Shown here: piece after piece, positions 26,140-33,729 of the stretch | Numbering within the stretch: the stretch's first letter is position 1 | How the letters are laid out: the number at the start of each line of letters is the position of its first letter | Source: Lachnospiraceae bacterium UBA1818 | GTDB taxonomy: Bacteria > Bacillota > Clostridia > Lachnospirales > Lachnospiraceae | Assembly (NCBI GenBank): GCA_904419285.1 | Contig: CAJFQZ010000023.1 | Span: forward strand, 1 to 62,320 | DNA length: 62,320 nucleotides | Direction of reading: 5' to 3' | Notes under the pieces: generated by a model | The model's input: the letters and a program-made list of their open reading frames with translations, nothing else | The model's database searches: none | Told to the model about the DNA's origin: nothing | Made by a program: the position numbers and the translations under genes

Positions 26140-26862
26140 ATGAGCATAAAAAATATTTTGTTTGATCTGGATGGGACGCTGCTTCCCATGGTCCAGGATG
26201 AATTTGTCAGATTCTACATGCCGCTTCTGGCAAAGGCCTATATCTTAGCCGGGATCAAGGTGGAGCCGAAATCATTCATCAGCTCAGTGTGGAAGGGCTA
26301 TGAGGCGATGGTAAAGAACGACGGCAGCAGGACGAATCGGGAGGCGTTCTGGAGCTTTATGGAAGAGAGCCTTCCGACTTCGATTGAAGAGTCAGAGGCG
26401 CTGGCGGTAAGATTCTATGATACGGACTTCAACCAGGCGGTTCAGGCGACCAGCCCGTCGCCTTTTGCCGATGCGGCGGTCAAAGAAGCAAAGAATAGGG
26501 GGCTCGGCACATTTCTTGCCACGAACCCGGTGTTCCCGCGCTGTGCGACCATGAACCGGATCCGCTGGGCAGGACTTGACGCGGACGATTTCGGACTGAT
26601 CACCACGTATGAGGATTACTCCTACTGCAAGCCGAACATTGAGTATTTCCGGACAGTTCTTGACGAGCTGTCACTGGACCCGGCAGAATGCCTGATGGTT
26701 GGAAATGACGTTGAGGAAGACCTGGTCGTCCGTGATCTTGGGGTAAAGACATATCTTGTGACAGATACGATGGAGAACAGGAAAGGTCTTCCGATCAGGA
26801 CGGACTACATGGGAAGCCTGAAGGAACTGGTAGATTTTGTCCGGACGATTCCGGAGAGATAG
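26140..26862 (+). CDS. HAD family hydrolase
   Basis: A 240-residue phosphatase-like protein. Motif I is FDLDGTLL (Asp9, Asp11), motif II LATNPVFPR, with a Lys-containing CKPNIEYFRT (motif III), and motif IV GNDVEEDLVVRDLGV. The cap helical region (residues 20-100) fits subfamily I enzymes that dephosphorylate small metabolites. The substrate is unknown. The following LysR gene starts 14 bases after the stop and probably shares its transcript. Confidence 0.85.
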   Translation: MSIKNILFDLDGTLLPMVQDEFVRFYMPLLAKAYILAGIKVEPKSFISSVWKGYEAMVKNDGSRTNREAFWSFMEESLPTSIEESEALAVRFYDTDFNQAVQATSPSPFADAAVKEAKNRGLGTFLATNPVFPRCATMNRIRWAGLDADDFGLITTYEDYSYCKPNIEYFRTVLDELSLDPAECLMVGNDVEEDLVVRDLGVKTYLVTDTMENRKGLPIRTDYMGSLKELVDFVRTIPER

Positions 26863-26876
26863 AAAGGAAAGAGCGT

Positions 26877-27764
26877 ATGGAAATTCGTGTGCTGAAATAT
26901 TTCCTCGCAGTGGCCCGGGAGGAAAATATATCCAGGGCAGCGGAGGTGCTCCACATAACCCAGCCAACGCTGAGCCGACAGATCTCCCAGCTTGAGGAGG
27001 AGCTTGGGGTGCAGCTCTTTGTGAGAGGCCGGCATCTTATGCTCACGGACGCAGGGATCATGCTCCGCCGCCGGGCGGAAGAAGTCACAGAACTGGTGGA
27101 CCGGATCGAGGCGGAATTCGCCGAGCCGGAAGAGGTTGGAGGAAAGATATCCATCGGCGAGGGGGCGCTCCGGTCTTCAGAGCTTCTCATGAATGCCATG
27201 GTCAGATTTCGCGGAAAGTATCCAAAGGTACAGTATGAGATCTATTCTAATACGTCAGATTTTATAAAGGAGCGTCTGGACAAAGGACTGTGCGACTTCG
27301 GCCTGCTGCTGGAACCCATCGATATCGAAAAGTATGATTTTATCCGTCTCCCGGTCAAGGAGCGATGGGGGCTGTTCATGGAGAAGGACCATCCTCTGGC
27401 GGAGAAGAACGTGATCGAGAGGGAGGATATAGGGAAGTTCCCCATTATCACAGCAAGCAGGAACTCGATGCAGAAAGAGATCGCCAACTGGCTGGGAGGG
27501 GATACAGAACAGCTGAATATATTTGCGACATGTAATATTATTACCAATGCCCAGATCATGGTGGATCCGGGGGAGATCTGCTTTATGACCGTTGAGGGCG
27601 CCATGGACAGCTTCCAGAAAGAAAATCTTGTATTTCGTCCCCTTTCACCGGCGCTGGAACTTTCATCCGTGCTCGTGTGGAAGAAGTTTCAGCCCTTTTC
27701 AAGGGCGGCTGGACGTTTCCTGGAAGAATTCAGATATATGCTCGAAGAGTATGAGGGCGCATAA
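26877..27764 (+). CDS. LysR family transcriptional regulator
   Basis: A 295-residue regulator. The N-terminal winged helix-turn-helix is clear: VLKYFLAVAREENISRAAEV, LHITQPTLSRQISQLEEELG, VQLFVRGRHLMLTDAG. The effector domain follows (ISIGEGALRSSELLMNAMVR, LCDFGLLLEPID). AGAAAGGAAAG precedes the start. It is on the same strand as the HAD gene rather than divergent, so its target is not obvious from position. Confidence 0.88.
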   Translation: MEIRVLKYFLAVAREENISRAAEVLHITQPTLSRQISQLEEELGVQLFVRGRHLMLTDAGIMLRRRAEEVTELVDRIEAEFAEPEEVGGKISIGEGALRSSELLMNAMVRFRGKYPKVQYEIYSNTSDFIKERLDKGLCDFGLLLEPIDIEKYDFIRLPVKERWGLFMEKDHPLAEKNVIEREDIGKFPIITASRNSMQKEIANWLGGDTEQLNIFATCNIITNAQIMVDPGEICFMTVEGAMDSFQKENLVFRPLSPALELSSVLVWKKFQPFSRAAGRFLEEFRYMLEEYEGA

Positions 27765-27926
27765 AAGATAAGCATTGGACAGCAGAAGAAGGAAAACCTA
27801 GAATGAAAGTACAGAAGGGAAGCGGATGCTTCTCTGCCTGTACTTCTTTTTTTATCCGCAGATGTATGAGAAGGAAACAGGAAAGCAGAACTGGATTGCC
27901 GGGAACGGCAGGGAAGGAAAGAAAAC

Positions 27927-28274
27927 ATGACGATTAAGGAGATAGGAGAAAGATTCTGTATTCCGGCTGAGAAGCTGAGGCAGTATGAAGCCGAAGGGCT
28001 GATCACCGGGACAGGGCTGGGAGACGGCACGACAGACTTCAGTGAGGCAGAAGTCAGGGATCTGGGGATGATCTGCATTTTTACAAAGGCCGGCTTTACC
28101 TGTGAGGAGATCCGGCAGTATCTTGCACTTGACGGGACAAAAGACGGGGCGGAACGCCAGGTGCGGATGCTCAGGAAGAAGAGAGGAGAGCTGTTGGAAA
28201 GGATCCATTGCGAGCAGAAGCTGCTCGATAAGATAGACTATATCATCAGGGAGAAGAAAAACGGTGATTTTTGA
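27927..28274 (+). CDS. Short MerR family regulator
   Basis: A 115-residue MerR-like protein. IKEIGERFCIPAEKLRQYEA gives the helix-turn-helix with its wing (EGLITGTGLGDGTTDFSEAE), then IFTKAGFTCEEIRQYL, then a coiled coil (RQVRMLRKKRGELLERIHCE). The usual R-Y-Y/W-E contact residue pattern is altered (LRQYEAEG). There is no C-terminal sensing domain, as in small members. It precedes the ABC importer trio, whose promoter starts inside its stop codon. Confidence 0.75.
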   Translation: MTIKEIGERFCIPAEKLRQYEAEGLITGTGLGDGTTDFSEAEVRDLGMICIFTKAGFTCEEIRQYLALDGTKDGAERQVRMLRKKRGELLERIHCEQKLLDKIDYIIREKKNGDF

Positions 28275-28299
28275 CATGTCTGTCTCTCTCTGCTAAAAT
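28271..28299 (+). promoter_or_regulatory. Promoter of the ABC importer trio
   Basis: A perfect TTGACA (28271-28276, overlapping the MerR stop codon) and TAAAAT (28294-28299) are 17 bases apart. The trio therefore has its own promoter. Confidence 0.7.
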
Positions 28300-28324
28300 A
28301 CCTGTGGATGGCGAAGCCATATCA

Positions 28325-28376
28325 GTACAGGCAGTTCTGTACGATCTTCAGGGGCTGCCTGTTCTATGACAGGAGG
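28325..28376 (+). promoter_or_regulatory. Leader with mutually exclusive hairpins over the ribosome binding site
   Basis: Three stems share bases. Stem 1 is GTACAG (28325-28330) with CTGTAC (28337-28342). Stem 2 is ACAGGCAG (28327-28334) with CTGCCTGT (28355-28362). Stem 3 is CCTGT (28358-28362) with ACAGG (28369-28373), which covers part of the AGGAGG site at 28371-28376. Stem 1 excludes stem 2, and stem 2 excludes stem 3, so the arrangement could switch translation. No known riboswitch class was recognised. Confidence 0.4.
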
Positions 28377-28383
28377 AGATAAC

Positions 28384-29424
28384 ATGAAAAAGATCATATC
28401 ACTTATCACAGCGTTCATGCTTACAGCAGCGCTTCTCGCAGGATGCGGCAGCACAGGAAACGGCACTGCGGATCAGACAGACAAGCAGGAGAACAGCGGG
28501 ACGCAGACCCAGGCAGAACCTGTGGATGTCAATGTAATGGCGCTGAAAGGACCTACAGCCATGGGAATGGTAAAACTTATGGATGACGCGGACTCTGGAA
28601 ATGTGGATACAGAGAACTATAGTTTTGAGATCGCGGCTTCCGCGGATGAAGTGACGCCGAAACTGATCCAGGGAGAAACGGACATCGCTGCGGTCCCGGC
28701 AAATCTGGCGTCGGTCCTTTATAATAAGACCGAGGGGCAGATCCAGGTGCTGGCAGTGAACACGCTGGGCGTGCTCTATATCGTGGAGAACGGGGATTCC
28801 ATACATTCTGTCTCAGATCTTGCAGGCAGGACAATCTACGCCAGCGGAAAAGGGTCCACTCCGGAATATGCACTCAACTTTATTCTTGAAAAGAACGGAC
28901 TTACACCCGGAACAGACGTGACGATCGAGTGGAAAAGCGAGCATTCTGAGTGTGTCAGCGCGCTTGCCCAGGATCCGGAGGGAATCGCAATGCTCCCGCA
29001 GCCCTTTGTGACGACTGCCCAGGCGAAGAATCCGAATCTTAAGGTGGCTCTTGACCTGACAGAAGAGTGGGACAAAGTGATGGAAAATGAGGAGACGAAG
29101 AGCAGCCTGCTGACAGGCGTGGTCGTTGTGAGAAAGGAGTTCGCAGAGGAGAATCCGGAGGCTGTGGAGGACTTCATGGACCGGTATGCGGATTCTGTGA
29201 AGTATGTCAATGACAATGTGGAAGAAGCAGCAAAGCTGGTAGGAAACTATGACATCGTTACCGAGGATGTGGCGGTCAAGGCGATACCGGAGTGCAACAT
29301 CGTCTGCATAACAGGAGAGGATATGAAGGAACAGCTTTCCGGTTATCTTGCGGTCCTGAAGGACGCAAATCCGGAATCAATAGGAGGAGAACTGCCGGGT
29401 GATGACTTCTACTATATCCAGTAA
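28384..29424 (+). CDS. ABC transporter substrate-binding lipoprotein (SsuA/NitT/ThiY type)
   Basis: A 346-residue exported protein. The signal peptide ends in a lipobox LLAGC with Cys21, so it is anchored outside the membrane. The mature part has PVDVNVMALKGPTAMGMVKL, IQGETDIAAVPANLASVLYN and LAGRTIYASGKGSTPEYALN, a pattern of the NMT1/SsuA-like group that binds sulfonates, nitrate-like or thiamine-precursor ligands. The actual ligand is unknown. The start at 28384 follows AGGAGGAGAT. The permease gene starts within its last codons. Confidence 0.8.
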   Translation: MKKIISLITAFMLTAALLAGCGSTGNGTADQTDKQENSGTQTQAEPVDVNVMALKGPTAMGMVKLMDDADSGNVDTENYSFEIAASADEVTPKLIQGETDIAAVPANLASVLYNKTEGQIQVLAVNTLGVLYIVENGDSIHSVSDLAGRTIYASGKGSTPEYALNFILEKNGLTPGTDVTIEWKSEHSECVSALAQDPEGIAMLPQPFVTTAQAKNPNLKVALDLTEEWDKVMENEETKSSLLTGVVVVRKEFAEENPEAVEDFMDRYADSVKYVNDNVEEAAKLVGNYDIVTEDVAVKAIPECNIVCITGEDMKEQLSGYLAVLKDANPESIGGELPGDDFYYIQ

Positions 29425-30175
29425 CAGAAAAAAATCAAACATCAAGCTCTGGGCTGCCGCGGTCTGGCTGATCGTCTGGCAGGCCGCGAGCATGTGGATC
29501 GGACAGGAGATACTGCTTGTATCTCCTGTTGCTGTAATCAGGAGACTTTTCGAGCTGGTGCAGACTGCGCCTTTCTGGCAGTCTCTTGCCTGTTCCTTCC
29601 TGAGGATCCTGTCAGGATTCCTGCTGGGGATGATCAGCGGCGTGCTGCTGGCCGCGGCTGCCGCGGCGTCCCGGCGGATCGACGAACTTCTGGAACCCTT
29701 CGTACAGACGATCAAGTCAGTCCCGGTAGCATCTTTTATCATTCTTGTGCTGATCTGGGTTTCGCCGGAGAACCTGTCGGTGATCATCTCTTTGCTGATG
29801 GTGTTCCCTGTGATCTATACAAATGTAAAGGACGGCATCCGCAGCATGGATCGGAACCTGACGGAGATGGCGGATCTGTTTGCAGTGCCGATTACTCTCA
29901 GGATCCGGTATATTTACGCTTCCCAGATCCTGCCCTTTTTCCGCGCGGGATGCTCGCTGGCTCTGGGACTGTGCTGGAAATCCGGCATCGCGGCGGAGGT
30001 GATCGGGCTTCCGGAAAATATGATCGGAGAGAATCTGTACAATGCCAAGATCTACCTGAATACACCGGATTTGTTTGCGTGGACGCTTGTGATCGTCGTG
30101 GTCAGCGTTCTCTTTGAACGAATTTTTTTAAGACTGATCGACCTCGGTGTGAGGCGCGTGGAAAGGATGAGATAA
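29399..30175 (+). CDS. ABC transporter permease (SsuC/ThiX type)
   Basis: A 258-residue membrane protein with six helices. The start is a GTG (or the adjacent ATG at 29402) overlapping the binding-protein gene, with AGGAGG upstream. The cytoplasmic coupling loop near residue 150 (DRNLTEMADLFAVPITLRIR) and a LGLCWKSGIAAEVIGLPENM block are typical of the BPD-transporter permeases that pair with SsuA-like binding proteins. It forms the membrane channel of the importer. Confidence 0.85.
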   Translation: MMTSTISSNRKKSNIKLWAAAVWLIVWQAASMWIGQEILLVSPVAVIRRLFELVQTAPFWQSLACSFLRILSGFLLGMISGVLLAAAAAASRRIDELLEPFVQTIKSVPVASFIILVLIWVSPENLSVIISLLMVFPVIYTNVKDGIRSMDRNLTEMADLFAVPITLRIRYIYASQILPFFRAGCSLALGLCWKSGIAAEVIGLPENMIGENLYNAKIYLNTPDLFAWTLVIVVVSVLFERIFLRLIDLGVRRVERMR

Positions 30176-30176
30176 G

Positions 30177-30758
30177 ATGGAGATAAGGATCAGCGGACTG
30201 CAGAAATCTTATGGAGAGCACAGAGTGCTGGATGATTTCCATGCGGTCATCCCGTGGGGAAAGACCACCTGTATCATGGGGCCTTCCGGCTGCGGGAAGA
30301 CAACGCTCCTGCGGATCCTGATGGGTCTGGAGAAGGCGGACGGCGGCAGCGTGGAAGGAATACCGGAAAAGAAGAGCGCAGTGTTTCAGGAGGACAGGCT
30401 CTGCTTCAGCCTGAGCGCGAAGACGAATATCCGTCTCGTTTGTCCCAGGCGGGATGTGGCTGAGATCGAAGAGGGTCTGAGGAAGCTTGGCCTGTATGAA
30501 TGTATGGACCAGCCGGTGCGGGAATACTCCGGGGGAATGCGCCGGAGAACGGCTGTGCTCCGGGCGCTCTGTGCTGACTGGGATATCCTGTTCCTTGATG
30601 AGCCGCTGAAAGGGCTGGATGATGAGATGAAAGCAGTGACAGCCGGATATATCCGGACACAGGCGGCAGGAAAGACCGTGGTCTGCGTGACACATGACCG
30701 GGAGGATATCGAACTTCTGGGAGCCGGTCAGGTAATACAGATGAACTATAGAAAATAA
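30177..30758 (+). CDS. ABC transporter ATP-binding protein
   Basis: A 193-residue ATPase, shorter than the usual 240-260 for this group. Walker A is GPSGCGKTT (residues 35-43), a short Q-loop region VFQEDRL, the signature YSGGMRRR, Walker B ILFLDEP and the H-loop CVTHDRED. It ends soon after the H-loop, lacking the small C-terminal extension. It starts one base after the permease stop. It powers the importer encoded upstream. Confidence 0.88.
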   Translation: MEIRISGLQKSYGEHRVLDDFHAVIPWGKTTCIMGPSGCGKTTLLRILMGLEKADGGSVEGIPEKKSAVFQEDRLCFSLSAKTNIRLVCPRRDVAEIEEGLRKLGLYECMDQPVREYSGGMRRRTAVLRALCADWDILFLDEPLKGLDDEMKAVTAGYIRTQAAGKTVVCVTHDREDIELLGAGQVIQMNYRK

Positions 30759-30846
30759 GCATATGTATCTATAAAAGACAGGTATTTGTGGTTCCTCCAC
30801 TGAGGTGATAAAGTAGGATCTGAAAAAAGAGGATGGAGAACAGAAA

Positions 30847-32205
30847 ATGGAAGAGAACGAGAAGGGGATTGCCGAACGGATCAGCAGGGATAAGGAAATG
30901 ACGCGCGAAGAAAAACTGTCTGTCGTGTGGCAGCTCAGTGTCCCGGCGATCCTTGCGCAGATCTCGTCCATCATCATGCAGTATATCGATGCGGCTATGG
31001 TGGGCGGTCTCGGAGCACTGGCTTCAGCTTCGATCGGCGTGGTATCGACAAGCACCTGGCTCCTGAGCGGCCTGTGCAGTGCGCTGTCCGTCGGTTTCTC
31101 AGTGCAGACGGCACATCAGATCGGTGCGGGAAATGAAAGACAGGCGAGAAAAATTGTGAAAAGCGGTCTCCTCGCTGCAGTACTCTTTTCTCTGCTCCTT
31201 CTTTGTGCGGGAATCGCGGTAAGCGGGCGACTTCCGGGCTGGCTGGGAGCGGAGAGCGCGATCCGCAGGGACGCCTCAGCATACTTTTTTATCTACGCGT
31301 GTTCACTTCCGGCAGTGCAGCTGAGCAGTCTTGCAGGGTCTATGCTCCAGTGCAGCGGAGATATGAAGACGCCGGGACTGCTGAACGCCTGTATGTGCGG
31401 GGAAGATGTGGTCTTCAATATGATCTTCATCAGCCGGTATGGAGTTGCCGGAGCAGCCATCGGAACCGCGCTCGCACAGGTATTGACTGCAGTTCTGATG
31501 TTATGGAGGCTGTGCATCTGTTCACCGGCGCTGAAAATGCGAAGAGGAGAATCCTGGATGCCTGAGAAACAGATCTTCGTGCGCGCTGTGAAGATCGGAC
31601 TGCCTATGAGCTTTGAGCACATCGCCCTCTGCGGCGCCCAGATCGCATCAACAAAGATCATTGCACCGCTGGGCTCTGTGGCAATCGCAGCCAATTCCTT
31701 TGCAGTCACCGCGGAGAGCCTCTGCTATATGCCGGGATACGGGATCGGGACGGCTGCCACAACACTGGTGGGCCAGAGCATGGGAGCGGGAAAAAAGAGG
31801 CTGGCGAAGAATTTCGCAGATCTTTCTGTACTTCTGGGATGTCTTGTCATGACAGCGTGCGGGATCGTGATGTACTTCCTGTGTCCGGCGGTATTCGCCA
31901 TGCTGACCCCGGATCCCCAGGTGAGGGAGCTGGGCGTGCGTGTTCTCCGGATCGAGCTGTTCGCAGAACCCTTTTACGCGGCGTCTATCGTGTCTTCGGG
32001 AGCACTGAGAGGCGCGGGCGATACTCTTATTCCAAGCATACTGAATCTGATCAGCATGTGGGGCGTAAGGCTGACGATATCTGTGATCCTGGTGGGAAGG
32101 ATCGGTCTTGCCGGAGCATGGATCGCCATGGCGGTCGAGCTGTGCGTGAGGGGAATCCTTCTGTTCCTTCGTCTTCAGAGAGGAAAATGGTTAGGAGGAA
32201 AATAG
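30847..32205 (+). CDS. MATE family efflux transporter
   Basis: A 452-residue membrane protein with twelve helices. VVWQLSVPAILAQISSIIMQ and YIDAAMVGGLGALASASIGV open the first repeat; MPGYGIGTAATTLVGQSMGA marks the second. MATE pumps expel drugs or metabolites in exchange for Na+ or H+. The stop is followed after one base by the iron-sulfur aldo/keto reductase gene, so they form an operon. The upstream 30759-30846 holds no gene. Confidence 0.88.
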   Translation: MEENEKGIAERISRDKEMTREEKLSVVWQLSVPAILAQISSIIMQYIDAAMVGGLGALASASIGVVSTSTWLLSGLCSALSVGFSVQTAHQIGAGNERQARKIVKSGLLAAVLFSLLLLCAGIAVSGRLPGWLGAESAIRRDASAYFFIYACSLPAVQLSSLAGSMLQCSGDMKTPGLLNACMCGEDVVFNMIFISRYGVAGAAIGTALAQVLTAVLMLWRLCICSPALKMRRGESWMPEKQIFVRAVKIGLPMSFEHIALCGAQIASTKIIAPLGSVAIAANSFAVTAESLCYMPGYGIGTAATTLVGQSMGAGKKRLAKNFADLSVLLGCLVMTACGIVMYFLCPAVFAMLTPDPQVRELGVRVLRIELFAEPFYAASIVSSGALRGAGDTLIPSILNLISMWGVRLTISVILVGRIGLAGAWIAMAVELCVRGILLFLRLQRGKWLGGK

Positions 32206-32206
32206 A

Positions 32207-33301
32207 ATGGAATACAGAAAACTGCCGAAGGGCGGTGAACAGATCAGTATCCTGGGGCTCGGAAACAGCTCCATGGGCGCATCCGGTGAGAAGGAAGCGG
32301 AAGCGGCCGTCACGATGGCGGTGGAAAACGGGATCAATTATTTTGACATGGCGGCTGCAGATGCAGTGCCTTTTGCTCCGTTCGGAAGAGCGGTTGAGGG
32401 CTGCAGGGACAAGGTGTATTTTCAGGTGCATTTCGGGGCTGAGTACAGAACCGGGACCTACGGCTGGACGCTGAACCTGGAGAAGATAAAGAGATCGGTG
32501 GACTGGCAGCTTGAGATGCTGAAGACGGACTATATTGATTTTGGTTTCATCCACTGTATCGATGAGGCGGCGGACCTTGAGAAAGTGATCTCAGGCGGAA
32601 CGCTGGATTATATGAAAGAACTGAAAGCGGACGGTGTGATCCGGCACATCGGCCTTTCCTCCCACACGCCGGAGATCGTGGAAAAGGTGCTCGATATGGG
32701 ACTGATCGACATGCTCATGTTCAGTATCAATCCGGCGTATGACTACCGTCATGGAGAATATGCCATCGGAAGCGTGGATGAGAGAACCGCGCTTTACCGC
32801 AGATGTGAGGCTGAAGGTGTGGGAATCTCCGTTATGAAAGCGTTCAGTGCCGGCCAGCTGTTAAATGCGAAAACCTCACCCTTTAAGCAGGCGCTGACAG
32901 AATACCAGTGTATCCAGTATGCCCTGGATAAACCGGGAGTTGTGACCGTACTGCCGGGCGTCCGGGGGCGGGAAGATTTAAAGCGTATCCTGGGATTCCT
33001 TGATGCAGCGCCGGAGGAAAAGGACTATTCAGTCCTCGGGACTTTTGCGCCGCAGGATGCAGAAGGAATCTGTGTCTACTGCAATCACTGCCAGCCATGT
33101 CCTGCCGGGCTGGACGTGGGACTGATCAATAAATACTATGATCTGGCGCAGGCAGGGGATGTGCTGGCGAAGGATCATTATATGAACCTGGAGAAGACTG
33201 CGTCGGACTGTATCGCCTGCGGACACTGCGATTCGCGATGTCCGTTCCATGTGGAGCAGGTGAAGCGGATGGAGGAGATCCGGGGATATTTTGGAAAGTG
33301 A
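32207..33301 (+). CDS. Aldo/keto reductase with C-terminal 4Fe-4S clusters
   Basis: A 364-residue fusion. The barrel part shows GLGNSSMG, NYFDMAAADA, LKTDYIDFGFIHCIDEAADL and IRHIGLSSHTPE. The catalytic tetrad is degenerate compared with classical reductases. From about residue 285 come two cysteine clusters, CVYCNHCQPCP and CIACGHCDSRCPFHV, that would each bind a 4Fe-4S cluster. Such anaerobe proteins are thought to pass electrons between clusters and a carbonyl substrate, unknown here. GGAGGAAAA precedes the start. It follows the MATE gene in one operon. Confidence 0.85.
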   Translation: MEYRKLPKGGEQISILGLGNSSMGASGEKEAEAAVTMAVENGINYFDMAAADAVPFAPFGRAVEGCRDKVYFQVHFGAEYRTGTYGWTLNLEKIKRSVDWQLEMLKTDYIDFGFIHCIDEAADLEKVISGGTLDYMKELKADGVIRHIGLSSHTPEIVEKVLDMGLIDMLMFSINPAYDYRHGEYAIGSVDERTALYRRCEAEGVGISVMKAFSAGQLLNAKTSPFKQALTEYQCIQYALDKPGVVTVLPGVRGREDLKRILGFLDAAPEEKDYSVLGTFAPQDAEGICVYCNHCQPCPAGLDVGLINKYYDLAQAGDVLAKDHYMNLEKTASDCIACGHCDSRCPFHVEQVKRMEEIRGYFGK

Positions 33302-33313
33302 CATGGCGTTCGC

Positions 33314-33441
33314 CATGCGGCAGCTCGAATCCGCTGCTGCGCAGCTTCTTCTCGCTGTATGGCGTTCGCCATATGTTGAAAAGCCCATCAACCGCTTTAT
33401 GCAAGCCAGCTTGCAGTGGAAATTGATGGCCTTTTCACTGC
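33314..33441. repeat. Palindromic repeat element, copy 1
   Basis: About 128 bases that recur at 33465-33594 with roughly 85 percent identity. It holds a short palindrome TGGCGTTCGCCA (also just before, at 33304-33315), the hairpin GCAAG-CCAG-CTTGC, and outer arms GAAAAGCCCATCAA against TTGATGGCCTTTTC (one mismatch). It begins 12 bases after the aldo/keto reductase stop and encodes nothing convincing. Confidence 0.7.
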
Positions 33442-33460
33442 AGAAACAGAGGGAGACAGT

Positions 33461-33600
33461 TCCCCATGCGGCAGCTCGAATCCGCTGCTGCGCAGCTTCT
33501 TCTCGCTGTATGGCGTTCGCCATATGATGAAAAGATCACCAACCGCCTTATGCAAGCCAGCTTGCAACGGCTATTGATGATCTTTTCACCGCATGGGGAA
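33461..33600. repeat. Palindromic repeat element, copy 2
   Basis: The second copy is bounded by a perfect 12-bp inverted repeat, TTCCCCATGCGG at 33461 and CCGCATGGGGAA ending at 33600. Inside are the same TGGCGTTCGCCA palindrome, GCAAG-CCAG-CTTGC hairpin, and arms GAAAAGATCACCAA against TTGATGATCTTTTC. Relative to copy 1, the bases that differ change on both arms, keeping pairing. It looks like a dispersed extragenic palindromic or MITE-like element. Confidence 0.7.
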
Positions 33601-33729
33601 TTGTTCGGCAAAGAATACAAGGAAATCTCTAGGCAAATTTTTTTTGACATGATATCATTAGGGATAGGGAAAATAGGCATCAGAGGGTATGGCAAGAGTG
33701 AAATTATGTGAATCATGGAGGGAAGAATT

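Noticed and set aside
30102-31055. Minus-strand open frame of 317 residues opposite the ABC ATPase
   Set aside because: It overlaps three genes on the plus strand and has no coherent domain.
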